A stretch of 37,490 nt of DNA from Candidatus Latescibacterota bacterium (GTDB lineage: Bacteria > Latescibacterota > UBA2968 > SICM01). The translations under genes were made by a program, and so were the position numbers. How positions within the stretch are numbered: the first letter of the stretch is position 1; each line of letters begins with the position of its first letter. The stretch spans positions 1 to 37,490 of the forward strand of contig SICM01000021.1 in NCBI GenBank assembly GCA_009694805.1. The letters run 5' to 3'. Of the stretch, positions 1-6,866 are shown piece after piece. The notes below the pieces were generated by a model. That model worked only from the letters and a program-made list of their open reading frames with translations. It was not told the DNA's origin and did not search any database.

Positions 1-2
1 CC

Positions 3-107
3 AACCCGGAGCGCTTCGTCAACGGGTCGCCTCGCATACGGCCCCTCCCAAAGAAGGTCTGGATCAACGCGCCGATCGAGGTCGGCTCAGATGCACCACG
101 TCAGTAA
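3..107 (+). pseudogene. C-terminal fragment of an IS3-type transposase (OrfB, DDE integrase core)
   Basis: Frame 3 is open from the window edge to a TAA at 105-107. It reads NPERFVNGSPR, then LPKKVWIN, then a short tail. This resembles the end of IS3-family OrfB transposases, which typically finish with N-P-E-R-F-V and a V-W-I-N-P-P-like motif. Only 34 codons are visible because the gene begins outside the window. The last 11 codons and the stop lie in the first copy of a 74-bp tandem duplication. The family call rests on the short motif alone; whether the upstream part is intact cannot be judged. Confidence 0.6.
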
Positions 108-221
108 TTTTTTCGCGCACGTGTCTCAAAGTCCTTGACAGGCTCCGGATCGAGGTCGGCTCAGATGCACCACGTCAGTAATTTTTTCGCGCACGTGTCT
201 CAAAGTCCTTGACAGGCTCCG
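74..221. repeat. 74-bp perfect tandem duplication spanning a transposase 3' end and probable IS terminus
   Basis: Positions 74-147 and 148-221 are identical. Each copy holds the transposase C-terminal codons, the stop, and a segment ending CTTGACA-GGCTCCG. IS3-family elements end in CA, so the CA of CTTGACA could be the right end of the element; the left end is not visible. The embedded TTGACA resembles a -35 hexamer, but neither copy has a -10 hexamer at the right distance. Confidence 0.9.
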
Positions 222-298
222 AAATGGAAAAAGGTGACGGAAGAGGAGGTCTGCTTCGCCCTGAGCGGGAAAGGGTGACTCGCGAAGGAGGAATGGAG

Positions 299-424
299 AT
301 GACTACCGTCCTGGTGGTAGATGGTGACAGAATCAACGGCTGCTCAGGGAGGGGGGAGCGGAACGCCGATCCTGTGCCTCCGAACCCGCCGCGACGATGT
401 CACAGAACGATCACACAGTTGTAA
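299..424 (+). pseudogene. Possible remnant of a response-regulator gene (receiver-domain start only)
   Basis: An ATG at 299, with an AAGGAGG ribosome binding site 7 nt upstream (285-291), opens MTTVLVVDGDRIN. That is how a receiver domain begins: the first beta-strand followed by the acidic pair. The frame then turns into low-complexity, arginine- and proline-rich sequence with no receiver features and stops at 422-424, inside the Pho-box array. I infer a deletion that left only the translation start of a regulator gene, perhaps a phoB-like one given the neighbours. It could also be a chance resemblance over 13 residues. Confidence 0.35.
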
Positions 425-436
425 CCTGACTGTAAC
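397..436 (+). promoter_or_regulatory. Pho box: PhoB-type half-sites on an 11-bp grid
   Basis: TTGTAAC (419-425), a 4-bp spacer CTGA, and CTGTAAC (430-436) match the PhoB-box layout of two 7-bp direct repeats 11 bp apart. One more unit upstream in the same phase is a weak match (408-414), and ATGTCAC at 397-403 is a good one. The last half-site would replace the -35 element. TATTAT-like sequence at 452-457 could be the -10. The array precedes a porin remnant and pstSCAB-phoU, as expected for a phosphate-starvation operon. Confidence 0.8.
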
Positions 437-578
437 AAAATAATGGCATATTTATTATTTATGAAAACTGAAGGCCATATAAATCAATTTGGGGGGAAGG
501 AACGACACAACCGGGACGAAGAAAGGCGTCCTTCAAAACTTACGGATTCCGGTAAGTTTTGTAAATCCAGCAGCCCAC

Positions 579-914
579 ATGCGCAAAGCAGCGCTCGCTC
601 TCTTCATCTTTTTTGTCGTATCAGGAGGTACAATTCTGATCCCCGGCCCGGCCGGGGCGCAGACCCCCACTCCGTTTGTCACAAAGCTGGCAGAAACACT
701 TGAATTCACAGGATTTATTCAGCCCCGGTGGGAGTACACCAATCAACTGAACGCCCTCCCCAACAACAGCTTCCGCCTCCGGCGGGCGGAGATCGGCATC
801 AAGCCGTCGCTCACGGCCCGGATCAAGTCCACCATTGTGGCAGACTTTATCCCCACGGCCCTCTCCATCAAGGACGTTTACTTCGACTTTCTGCTTTCGG
901 TCTTCGCCCGCTAA
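579..914 (+). pseudogene. Phosphate-selective porin O/P family, truncated at its N-terminal part
   Basis: The start at 579 (MRKAALALFIFF) begins a clear Sec signal peptide ending near GPAGAQ. Mature sequence follows with FTGFIQPRWEY and SFRLRRAEIGIKP, typical of the first strands of OprO/OprP-type outer-membrane porins. These trimeric channels take up phosphate or polyphosphate. About 111 residues remain, against roughly 400 for the family. The stop codon (912-914) belongs to the inverted-repeat element at 908-1023, and no porin sequence resumes beyond it, so the 3' part is lost rather than merely interrupted. No good ribosome binding site precedes 579; the frame stays open upstream to a TTG at 489. 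The Pho box upstream fits a phosphate-regulated porin. Confidence 0.7.
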
Positions 915-1023
915 TACTTTGATTTAGAGTTAAGCAGTTGGAAAACAATAAGTTATGCCAATATTCCTCTGTGCTGTAAGAGATTGTGAAGCAATGACTT
1001 ACGTATTATCAAAGTATTAGCGG
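908..1023. mobile_element. 116-bp MITE-like element with 16-bp perfect terminal inverted repeats
   Basis: CCGCTAATACTTTGAT (908-923) is the exact reverse complement of 1008-1023. The roughly 84-bp interior is AT-rich and unlike the flanks, and it has no coding capacity. Size, perfect ends and composition fit a miniature inverted-repeat transposable element mobilised by a transposase elsewhere. No clear target-site duplication is visible outside the inverted repeats. It supplies the stop codon that ends the porin remnant and lies 94 bp upstream of pstS. Confidence 0.75.
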
Positions 1024-1062
1024 ATGAGCACCCTATAAAGCCCCACAGGATAAATGATAATC

Positions 1063-1091
1063 GTAGGGGCGGTTCTGCGAACAGTCCCTGC
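1063..1091. repeat. REP-like hairpin between the MITE and pstS
   Basis: GTAGGGGCGGTTC (1063-1075), a 3-nt loop, and GAACAGTCCCTGC (1079-1091) form a 13-bp stem with one mismatch and G-T pairs. Hairpins of the GTAGGGGCGG type are dispersed repeats in several environmental phyla (from memory). There is no T-run, so it is not an obvious intrinsic terminator. It could protect the pstS message. Confidence 0.6.
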
Positions 1092-1117
1092 AAAACAAGT
1101 CTCAACAGGAGATGAAG

Positions 1118-2023
1118 ATGCTTAAAAACAGGTTCTTATCCCGGTTCGGAACCCTCGCCGGGGCCTTGTCTCTGACCGCATTCCTGACCGTCCCGGCCCT
1201 TGCCCAGAATATCACCGTCAAGGGCTCCGACACCATGGTCCTGGTCGCGCAGAAGTGGGCCGAGATCTACCAGAACAAGCACAAGGGCGTGGCCATTCAG
1301 GTCACGGGCGGCGGGTCCGGCACGGGCATCGCGGCGCTCGTCAACGGGACCTGCAACATCGCCAACTCCAGCCGGGAGATCAAGGGGTCTGAGCGGAAAC
1401 AGGCCCTCTCGAACGGGGTGGACGTGAAGGAGTTCCCGGTGGCCCTGGACGCCATCTGCGTGGTGGTCGGCAAAGACAACCCGATCAACGAGCTGTCGAT
1501 GGAGCAGTTGATGAGCATTTACATCGGGGCAGTCAACAACTGGCAGCAGGTGGGGGGGGCGCCCGGTTCCATCGTCCGCTACAGCCGCGAGAACAACAGC
1601 GGCACCTATGTCTTCTTCAAGGAGCACGTCCTGAAGAACAAGGACTACGCGGCGGACTGCCAGACGATGCCGGGCACGGCCACCGTGGCCGACGCGGTGG
1701 GGCACGACCCCAAGGGCATCGGGTATGGCGGGGTGGCCTACTTCCTGACCCGCTCCGACTGCAAGATTCTCAAGATCAAGAAGGACGCTGCCAGCCCCGG
1801 CGTCGCACCAGTGACCCCCGACGGAAAGTCCATCAACTATTCGGTGGTCTACAGCGGAGACTATGCGATCTCCCGGTATCTCTACTGCTACACCCCCGGC
1901 GCGCCCAAGGGAGAACTCAGGGCCTACCTGGACTGGATCCTGGGGCCTGAAGGGCAGGAGATCGCCAAAGAGGACGGCTACATCCCGCTCCCAAGCAAAA
2001 AAGAGGAACTGGGAAAGAAGTAG
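1118..2023 (+). CDS. pstS: PstS, periplasmic phosphate-binding protein of the Pst ABC transporter
   Basis: This protein captures inorganic phosphate in the periplasm and delivers it to PstC/PstA. A Sec signal peptide covers residues 1-29 (...TVPALA, cleavage before Q30). Phosphate-site motifs follow: GSDTM, the TGGGSGTG loop, ANSSREIK and NNSGTYVFF. The 301-residue length is normal. Two in-frame ATGs compete. The one at 1112 abuts AGGAG (1107-1111) with no spacing, while the one at 1118 has a 6-nt spacer, so I choose 1118. It is the first gene of pstSCAB-phoU and probably belongs to the Pho regulon through the box at 397-436. A GC-rich hairpin separates it from pstC, which would allow extra pstS message. 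Confidence 0.95.
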   Translation: MLKNRFLSRFGTLAGALSLTAFLTVPALAQNITVKGSDTMVLVAQKWAEIYQNKHKGVAIQVTGGGSGTGIAALVNGTCNIANSSREIKGSERKQALSNGVDVKEFPVALDAICVVVGKDNPINELSMEQLMSIYIGAVNNWQQVGGAPGSIVRYSRENNSGTYVFFKEHVLKNKDYAADCQTMPGTATVADAVGHDPKGIGYGGVAYFLTRSDCKILKIKKDAASPGVAPVTPDGKSINYSVVYSGDYAISRYLYCYTPGAPKGELRAYLDWILGPEGQEIAKEDGYIPLPSKKEELGKK

Positions 2024-2052
2024 AGCAGCGGCCCACTCCCTCCCCCCGTTCC

Positions 2053-2090
2053 CCCTCCCTCTCCCAGCCTTGGGAGCGGGAGGGGGAGGG
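2053..2090. repeat. GC-rich intergenic hairpin between pstS and pstC
   Basis: CCCTCCCTCTCCC (2053-2065) pairs with GGGAGGGGGAGGG (2078-2090) with one mismatch around a 12-nt loop. A similar C/G-strand hairpin occurs at 21223-21282, so this is probably a dispersed repeat. Placed right after pstS, it could stabilise the pstS mRNA or reduce read-through. Confidence 0.6.
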
Positions 2091-2138
2091 TGAGGATCTA
2101 CTTCCTGTGCTTTCGGATGGTCACCCGCGAGACTTCCT

Positions 2139-3149
2139 ATGGAATCCAGCGCCAAAGCCTCTTCTGAGATCTCCAACCATTCCCCTTCGTTGGAAAGGTC
2201 CCGTATTCTCGCCTTCACCCGGAAAGCGGAGCGGGCCCGTCTCAAGGAGTTCCTGATCGAGAAGTTCCTCCTCCTGAACGGCATCGCCTCCATCGTCATC
2301 ATCGCGCTCATTTTCTTCTTCCTGTTCAATGAGGGGGTCAAGGCGGCGATGGAGATCCCGTGGAAGGACTTCATCGGGCACTACGGAGAAGATGCGATCA
2401 CCGGCCAGCAGGTCTACAAGTTCATGTGGCAACCGGTCGCGGAGCCGGAGAAGTACTCTCTCATACCCCTGATCCTGGGCAGTTTTCTGGTGGCCTTTCC
2501 TGCCACCCTCATCTCCACCCTGTTCGGCATCGGCATCGGCATCTACCTCTCCGAGATCGCCGGCATTCGGGTCCGGGAGATTGTCAAGCCCTTCATCGAA
2601 CTTCTGGCAGGTATCCCCACGGTCGTCCTCGGCTTCTTCTTCCTGGTGGTCATCGCCTCCACCCTTCAAAATGTCCTCGGCACCAAGTTCCGACTGAACG
2701 CCTTCGTCGGTGCGCTCGGCGTGTCCCTGGTCATCATTCCGGTGATCGCCTCCATGACGGAGGACGCCCTCCGAGCCGTCCCCAACGACCTTCGGGAGGC
2801 GGCCTATGGCCTGGGGGCCACCCGATGGCAGACCATTTCGAAGGCCGTGCTTCCCGCCGCTGTTTCAGGGGTGGCTGCCTCTGTCATCCTGGGCTTCGGA
2901 CGGGCGCTGGGGGAGACAATGATCGTGCTGATGGCCACCGGGAACGGGGCCGTGGCCACGGGGAACATCTTCTCCACGGTCCGCACCATGACGGCCACCA
3001 TCGCCGCCGAGCTGGGGGAGGTGGTTCACGGAAGCCCTCACTATTACGCCCTCTTCCTGATCGGGGCACTCCTGTTCACCATCACGTTCGTGTTCAACCT
3101 GATCGCTGAAATCATCCTCCGCCGGATGCGTAAAAAGTTGCGAATGTGA
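2139..3149 (+). CDS. pstC: PstC, phosphate ABC transporter permease
   Basis: This is one of the two inner-membrane subunits that form the phosphate channel. The 336 residues start with a hydrophilic segment of about 45 residues. The first membrane helix (LLLNGIASIVIIALIFFFLF) is followed by a periplasmic region and a five-helix permease core. The EAA loop that contacts PstB is visible as LREAAYGLGATRWQ, and the next helix holds GRALGETM. No strong ribosome binding site precedes the ATG at 2139. Four bases separate it from pstA, so the two are probably translationally coupled. Confidence 0.95.
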   Translation: MESSAKASSEISNHSPSLERSRILAFTRKAERARLKEFLIEKFLLLNGIASIVIIALIFFFLFNEGVKAAMEIPWKDFIGHYGEDAITGQQVYKFMWQPVAEPEKYSLIPLILGSFLVAFPATLISTLFGIGIGIYLSEIAGIRVREIVKPFIELLAGIPTVVLGFFFLVVIASTLQNVLGTKFRLNAFVGALGVSLVIIPVIASMTEDALRAVPNDLREAAYGLGATRWQTISKAVLPAAVSGVAASVILGFGRALGETMIVLMATGNGAVATGNIFSTVRTMTATIAAELGEVVHGSPHYYALFLIGALLFTITFVFNLIAEIILRRMRKKLRM

Positions 3150-3153
3150 GACG

Positions 3154-4131
3154 ATGGCCCAAAACGAGAACCCTGAAAAAGCCGTTATGCAGACCTCCCC
3201 CCCTCGCGTCCGGGACGTCACGGGGACCTTCTTCATCGGCCTCTGCCGGGCCACCACCGTGGTCATGGTCGGCACGCTGCTCTGGATTCTGGGGACGATC
3301 CTCGTCGGGGGATGGGAACATATCACCTGGGAATTCCTGTCCGCGACGCCCAGGGGGGGAATGACGGAAGGAGGGATCTTTCCAGCCATCTTCGGGACCC
3401 TCTGCGTGACGCTCCTCATGGTGCTGATGGCGATGCCCCTGGGCGTCTTTTCGGCGATCTATCTGGTTGAATATGCCGGCCCCAGCCGTATGGCCCGCGT
3501 CATTCGGGCGGCGGTCAACAACCTGGCCGGGGTGCCCTCGATTGTGTTCGGGCTGTTCGGCGTAGGGTTCTTCATCCTGTTCGTGGGCAGGAATATCGAC
3601 AGCCTCGCGGGTACCGGGTTGCTTTTCGGACAGCCCGCCATGCTCTGGGCCTCGGCCACTCTCTCCTGCCTGGTCCTGCCGGTGGTCATCGTGACCACGG
3701 AAGAGGCCCTGAACGCTGTACCGCAGAGCCACCGGGAGGCGGCCTATGGTCTGGGGGCCACCCAATGGCAGGTCGTGAGCGGGGTGGTGCTGCCCCAGGC
3801 CCGGGCGGGAATCCTCACCGGAGCGATCCTGGCGGTCAGCCGGGGGGCGGGGGAGACGGCGCCCATCCTGTTCACGGGCTGCGCCTACTTCCTGCCCAGG
3901 TTGCCCGTGACCCATCTGTTTGGCGTCATCCCGATGGTCAATCCGCTGGACCAGTTCATGGAACTCTCCTACCACATTTTCATCATGGCCACGCAGTCCA
4001 CCAACACCACGGCCACCCGCCCCATCCAGTACGCTACCACCATGGTCCTCCTGGGGCTCACCTTCGGCCTGAACCTGGCCGCCATCCTGTTCCGGTCCCA
4101 TTTTCGGCGTCAGGTGAGGCGCGTGAGTTGA
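3154..4131 (+). CDS. pstA: PstA, phosphate ABC transporter permease
   Basis: This is the second channel subunit and partner of PstC. The 325 residues begin with a hydrophilic stretch of about 25 and a first helix (TVVMVGTLLWILGTILVGGW). Several more helices follow, with the cytoplasmic EAA loop HREAAYGLGATQWQ and the conserved SRGAGETAPILF segment. It starts 4 nt after the pstC stop and ends 9 nt before pstB. Length and order are standard for pstSCAB. Confidence 0.95.
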   Translation: MAQNENPEKAVMQTSPPRVRDVTGTFFIGLCRATTVVMVGTLLWILGTILVGGWEHITWEFLSATPRGGMTEGGIFPAIFGTLCVTLLMVLMAMPLGVFSAIYLVEYAGPSRMARVIRAAVNNLAGVPSIVFGLFGVGFFILFVGRNIDSLAGTGLLFGQPAMLWASATLSCLVLPVVIVTTEEALNAVPQSHREAAYGLGATQWQVVSGVVLPQARAGILTGAILAVSRGAGETAPILFTGCAYFLPRLPVTHLFGVIPMVNPLDQFMELSYHIFIMATQSTNTTATRPIQYATTMVLLGLTFGLNLAAILFRSHFRRQVRRVS

Positions 4132-4140
4132 TCTAAACTT

Positions 4141-4893
4141 ATGAATACCAACGGCAAGCGCGTCATCGAGATCAAGGCCCTGTCCTACTATTACGGGGAC
4201 CACCGGGCAGTGGAAGGCGTCAGCCTGGACATTCACCGGAACGAGGTCCTGGCGTTGATCGGGCCGTCCGGTTGCGGGAAATCCACCCTGATCAAGGCCA
4301 TCAACCGCATCTCGGAGGTCTCCAACGAGGTACGGGTGGAGGGCGATGTCCTCCTGGACGGGAAGAGCGTCTACACCCCGGATGTGGATGTGACGGCCCT
4401 TCGAAGGCGGGTGGGGATGGTGTTCCAGAAACCCAACCCGTTCCCCAAGACGATCTACGACAACGTGGCCTTCGGGCTTCGCCTCCTGGGTCAGGGCGAG
4501 CAGGAGATCGAGGAGCGGGTGGAGGAGAGCCTGAGGGCCGCCGCCCTGTGGGAGGAGGTCAAAGACCGGCTCAAAAAGAGCGCCATGGGCATCTCTGGGG
4601 GTCAGCAGCAGCGCCTCTGCATCGCCCGGACTCTGGCCGTTCAGCCGGAGGTCATCCTGATGGACGAGCCCTGCTCCGCCCTCGACCCGATCGCCACGCA
4701 GAAGATCGAGGACCTGAAGCACGACTTCACCATTGTGATCGTCACGCACAACATGCAGCAGGCGGCCCGCGTCTCGGACCGGACGGCTTTCATGTGGCTC
4801 GGAAAGCTGATCGAAGTCGACGCCACCAAGAAGATGTTCACGAAACCGGATGAGAAGATGACCGAGGACTATATCACCGGAAGGTTTGGATGA
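4141..4893 (+). CDS. pstB: PstB, phosphate ABC transporter ATPase
   Basis: This cytoplasmic ATPase powers phosphate import and signals with PhoU to the PhoR/PhoB system. All ABC motifs are present: Walker [10 protein letters not shown] (residues 41-49), Q-loop [13 protein letters not shown], signature ISGGQQQR, Walker [13 protein letters not shown] and the H-loop [13 protein letters not shown]. The length of 250 residues is normal. Its stop overlaps the start of phoU in an ATGA arrangement (start 4890, stop 4891-4893), which implies translational coupling. Confidence 0.97.
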   Translation: MNTNGKRVIEIKALSYYYGDHRAVEGVSLDIHRNEVLALIGPSGCGKSTLIKAINRISEVSNEVRVEGDVLLDGKSVYTPDVDVTALRRRVGMVFQKPNPFPKTIYDNVAFGLRLLGQGEQEIEERVEESLRAAALWEEVKDRLKKSAMGISGGQQQRLCIARTLAVQPEVILMDEPCSALDPIATQKIEDLKHDFTIVIVTHNMQQAARVSDRTAFMWLGKLIEVDATKKMFTKPDEKMTEDYITGRFG

Positions 4894-5594
4894 TGAACGA
4901 GCGCCACTTCGATCAAAAGCTGGGCGACCTGAAGCAGCGGATGCTCAAGATGGCCGGGGCCGTGGAGCGGTCCATCCAGGAGGCCGTGCGCAGCCTGGTC
5001 ACCCGGGATAACACCCTGGCCGAAAAGGTGATCGCGGACGGGAAACAGATCGACGGGATGGAGGTGGAGATCGAGGAGGAGGCGCTTGCCCTCTTTGCGC
5101 TCCGGCAGCCCGTGGCCTCCGATCTCAGGCTGGTCGCCGCCGTGATCAAGGCCAACACGGACCTGGAGCGGATCAACGACCACGCCGTCAACATCGCCGA
5201 GCGGGCGCTGGAGGTCAACGTGCTCCCTACCCTCAAACCCCTGATTGACATCCCCAGGATGGCCACCACGGCGCAGTGGATGGTGAAAAATGCGCTGGAC
5301 GCCTTTGTCAATCAGGATGTGGCCCTGGCCGACGCGATCCGGTTGCGGGACGACGAGCTGGACAGCCTGTGCGACCAGATCTTCCGGGAACTGCTCACCT
5401 ACATGATGGTGGACCCGGCCACGATCGATCGCGCCACCCACCTCATCCTCATCTCCAGGGACCTGGAACGGGTCGGGGACCACGCCTCCAACATCGCAGA
5501 AGATGTGGTCTACGTCGTCCAGGGCCGCATCGTGCGACACCACCAGGCCCAGCTTCGAAACGCCGCCGGGCCCCCTCCCTCTACGGATCGATAG
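4890..5594 (+). CDS. phoU: PhoU, negative regulator of phosphate signalling
   Basis: PhoU links Pst transporter status to the PhoR sensor kinase and restrains the Pho response when phosphate is plentiful. The 234 residues form two repeated three-helix PhoU domains. Each carries a metal-site motif: [26 protein letters not shown] in the first half and [21 protein letters not shown] in the second. It overlaps the pstB end and is the last gene of the operon, followed by a strong terminator. No phoB/phoR pair is in the window, only a possible remnant at 299. Confidence 0.95.
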   Translation: MMNERHFDQKLGDLKQRMLKMAGAVERSIQEAVRSLVTRDNTLAEKVIADGKQIDGMEVEIEEEALALFALRQPVASDLRLVAAVIKANTDLERINDHAVNIAERALEVNVLPTLKPLIDIPRMATTAQWMVKNALDAFVNQDVALADAIRLRDDELDSLCDQIFRELLTYMMVDPATIDRATHLILISRDLERVGDHASNIAEDVVYVVQGRIVRHHQAQLRNAAGPPPSTDR

Positions 5595-5627
5595 GCGCCT
5601 TTGACAGTTGATGGATTTAGTCCCATG

Positions 5628-5665
5628 CATTGGCCCCGGAGGCTGACCTCCGGGGCCAATGTTTT
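5628..5665 (+). terminator. Rho-independent terminator of the pst-phoU operon
   Basis: CATTGGCCCCGGAGG (5628-5642), a CTGA loop, and its perfect 15-bp complement (5647-5661) are followed by TTTT. It lies 33 bp after phoU. Confidence 0.9.
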
Positions 5666-5774
5666 GGGGATCGGGTCTCCCTGATTTGTCTTGACTCCGG
5701 CCCTGGATTTCATCATCTTTGGCAGAATTCGTACCAGTTTCCAGGCAGACGGGGGAGACAGGGAGGCATTGAAC

Positions 5775-5954
5775 GTGTTCAGAACCCTGGTCAGCGCTTT
5801 TCTGGTGATTCGGCTGGAGTGCCGGAAACTCCCGCTCACCTGGGAGGACGTCCTGACGGCCTGGTTCCACAGGCCCACCATTGAGATCGTCTTGCAGGAG
5901 CGAGTCCGCCGGGAGCGGCTGGTGGAGCGGCTTGACGAGGTCTATCCGTTTTGA
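5775..5954 (+). CDS. Possible small hypothetical protein (59 residues)
   Basis: The GTG at 5775 follows GGGAGG (5761-5766) at a workable distance. The frame encodes a short hydrophobic start (LVSAFLVIRL), then LPLTWEDVLTAWFHRPTIEIV and a charged C-terminus. The frame is also open upstream to a TTG at 5691. I do not recognise it. It lies between the phoU terminator and the TPR gene on the same strand. It could be a real small protein, a fragment of a lost gene or chance. Confidence 0.3.
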   Translation: MFRTLVSAFLVIRLECRKLPLTWEDVLTAWFHRPTIEIVLQERVRRERLVERLDEVYPF

Positions 5955-5994
5955 GGTTCGATTCCGTCGTCGGGCGGGAGGGGGTTTAACCGGG

Positions 5995-6696
5995 ATGCAC
6001 AGGACAAACAGGATAAATCGGAGACGCCTTCATGCCATCCTGCCTATCCTTTATATTCCGGTTATGACAATATTTCTGGCCTTTTCCGTGGTAGAAGCGC
6101 AGAAGAACAACCGGGAGGCGGCCCAGCGGGCGTTCGACAGGGGGTATCAGTATCAGACCGGCAAGGGGATTCGGAAAGACCTGGGGCGCGCGCTCGAAGC
6201 CTATCGCGAAGCGTTCACAAAAGACAAAAGTTATGCGGATGCCTACTACAACTTTGCGTTGATCGCGTTCTACGAATTCCAGCGCTACGACCTGGCTGAA
6301 TTGGGGTTTAAAAACTATCTCCAGTTTCATCCGAATGATGCGAAGACCGTCCACGACCTGGGGGTGGCCTACCACAAGCAGGGGAAGTTCGAGGAGGCGA
6401 TCCGGCAGTACCGCCGGGCGCTGGAGCTGAAACCCGACATGGCCCAGGCGCATTACAACCTGGGCAATATTTACTATCACCTAAAACGTCCGGAAATGGC
6501 GCTCCAGGAGTGGGACAAGGCCATTCAACTGGACCCGGAGAACGAGACCTACATCAACCGGCGCAAGCGGATCAAAGAGATCAAGCGACAGAAAGAGAGC
6601 GTCCTGTCGCCCGACAACGTCTGGTGGATTATGTACGGCCTTGCCGGGGTATTCGTGGCCTATTGCATTTTTTATATGTTCCGAAAGCGGCGGTGA
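5995..6696 (+). CDS. Membrane-anchored tetratricopeptide-repeat protein
   Basis: From the ATG at 5995 the 233 residues begin with a basic stretch and a hydrophobic signal anchor (ILPILYIPVMTIFLAFSVV). At least three TPR units follow. The two clearest are AKTVHDLGVAYHKQGKFEEA and AQAHYNLGNIYYHLKRPEMA; the more N-terminal unit contains ADAYYNFALIAFYEF. A second membrane helix (WWIMYGLAGVFVAYCIFYMF) lies before a basic tail. TPR arrays mediate protein contacts, and with two anchors the repeats probably sit outside the cytoplasm. A purine-rich GGGAGGGGG precedes the start by about 11 nt. The frame is open further upstream, but that part is arginine-rich and lacks a plausible start. Its partner is unknown. 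Confidence 0.8.
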   Translation: MHRTNRINRRRLHAILPILYIPVMTIFLAFSVVEAQKNNREAAQRAFDRGYQYQTGKGIRKDLGRALEAYREAFTKDKSYADAYYNFALIAFYEFQRYDLAELGFKNYLQFHPNDAKTVHDLGVAYHKQGKFEEAIRQYRRALELKPDMAQAHYNLGNIYYHLKRPEMALQEWDKAIQLDPENETYINRRKRIKEIKRQKESVLSPDNVWWIMYGLAGVFVAYCIFYMFRKRR

Positions 6697-6699
6697 AAG

Positions 6700-6715
6700 G
6701 GTATCCCCGGATACC
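6700..6715. repeat. Small hairpin after the TPR gene
   Basis: GGTATCC (6700-6706) and GGATACC (6709-6715) form a 7-bp stem with only 2 nt between the arms, 4 bp after the TPR stop. There is no T-run. The rest of the 170-bp gap before the next gene shows nothing I recognise. Confidence 0.35.
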
Positions 6716-6866
6716 TCCTGCATCTTACCCTCTCCATGATTCCCTTCCGGCAGTTTCCGGCCGATGAGTCCCTCGACCCGTCATCTCATTTGAAATTCAG
6801 TTTTGTCTCCATCAGCCGGGGCCGCCTGGCTGATCGCGGCATGGACCCAGGAAACGGAGGTATGAA

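Noticed and set aside
131-220. Outward promoter formed by TTGACA at the IS end
   Set aside because: Neither TTGACA copy has a -10-like hexamer 16-18 bp downstream.
1136-2374. Antisense open frame opposite pstS/pstC
   Set aside because: Same reason: shadow of pstS and pstC, low-complexity product.
3112-4749. Long antisense open frame (545 codons) opposite pstA/pstB
   Set aside because: It is the GC-rich shadow of two well-identified genes; its protein is histidine-, aspartate- and glycine-rich with no domain.
5950-5985. GGTTCGATTCCG, resembling a tRNA T-loop
   Set aside because: The flanking bases do not form the T-arm stem and no acceptor, D or anticodon arms fit around it.
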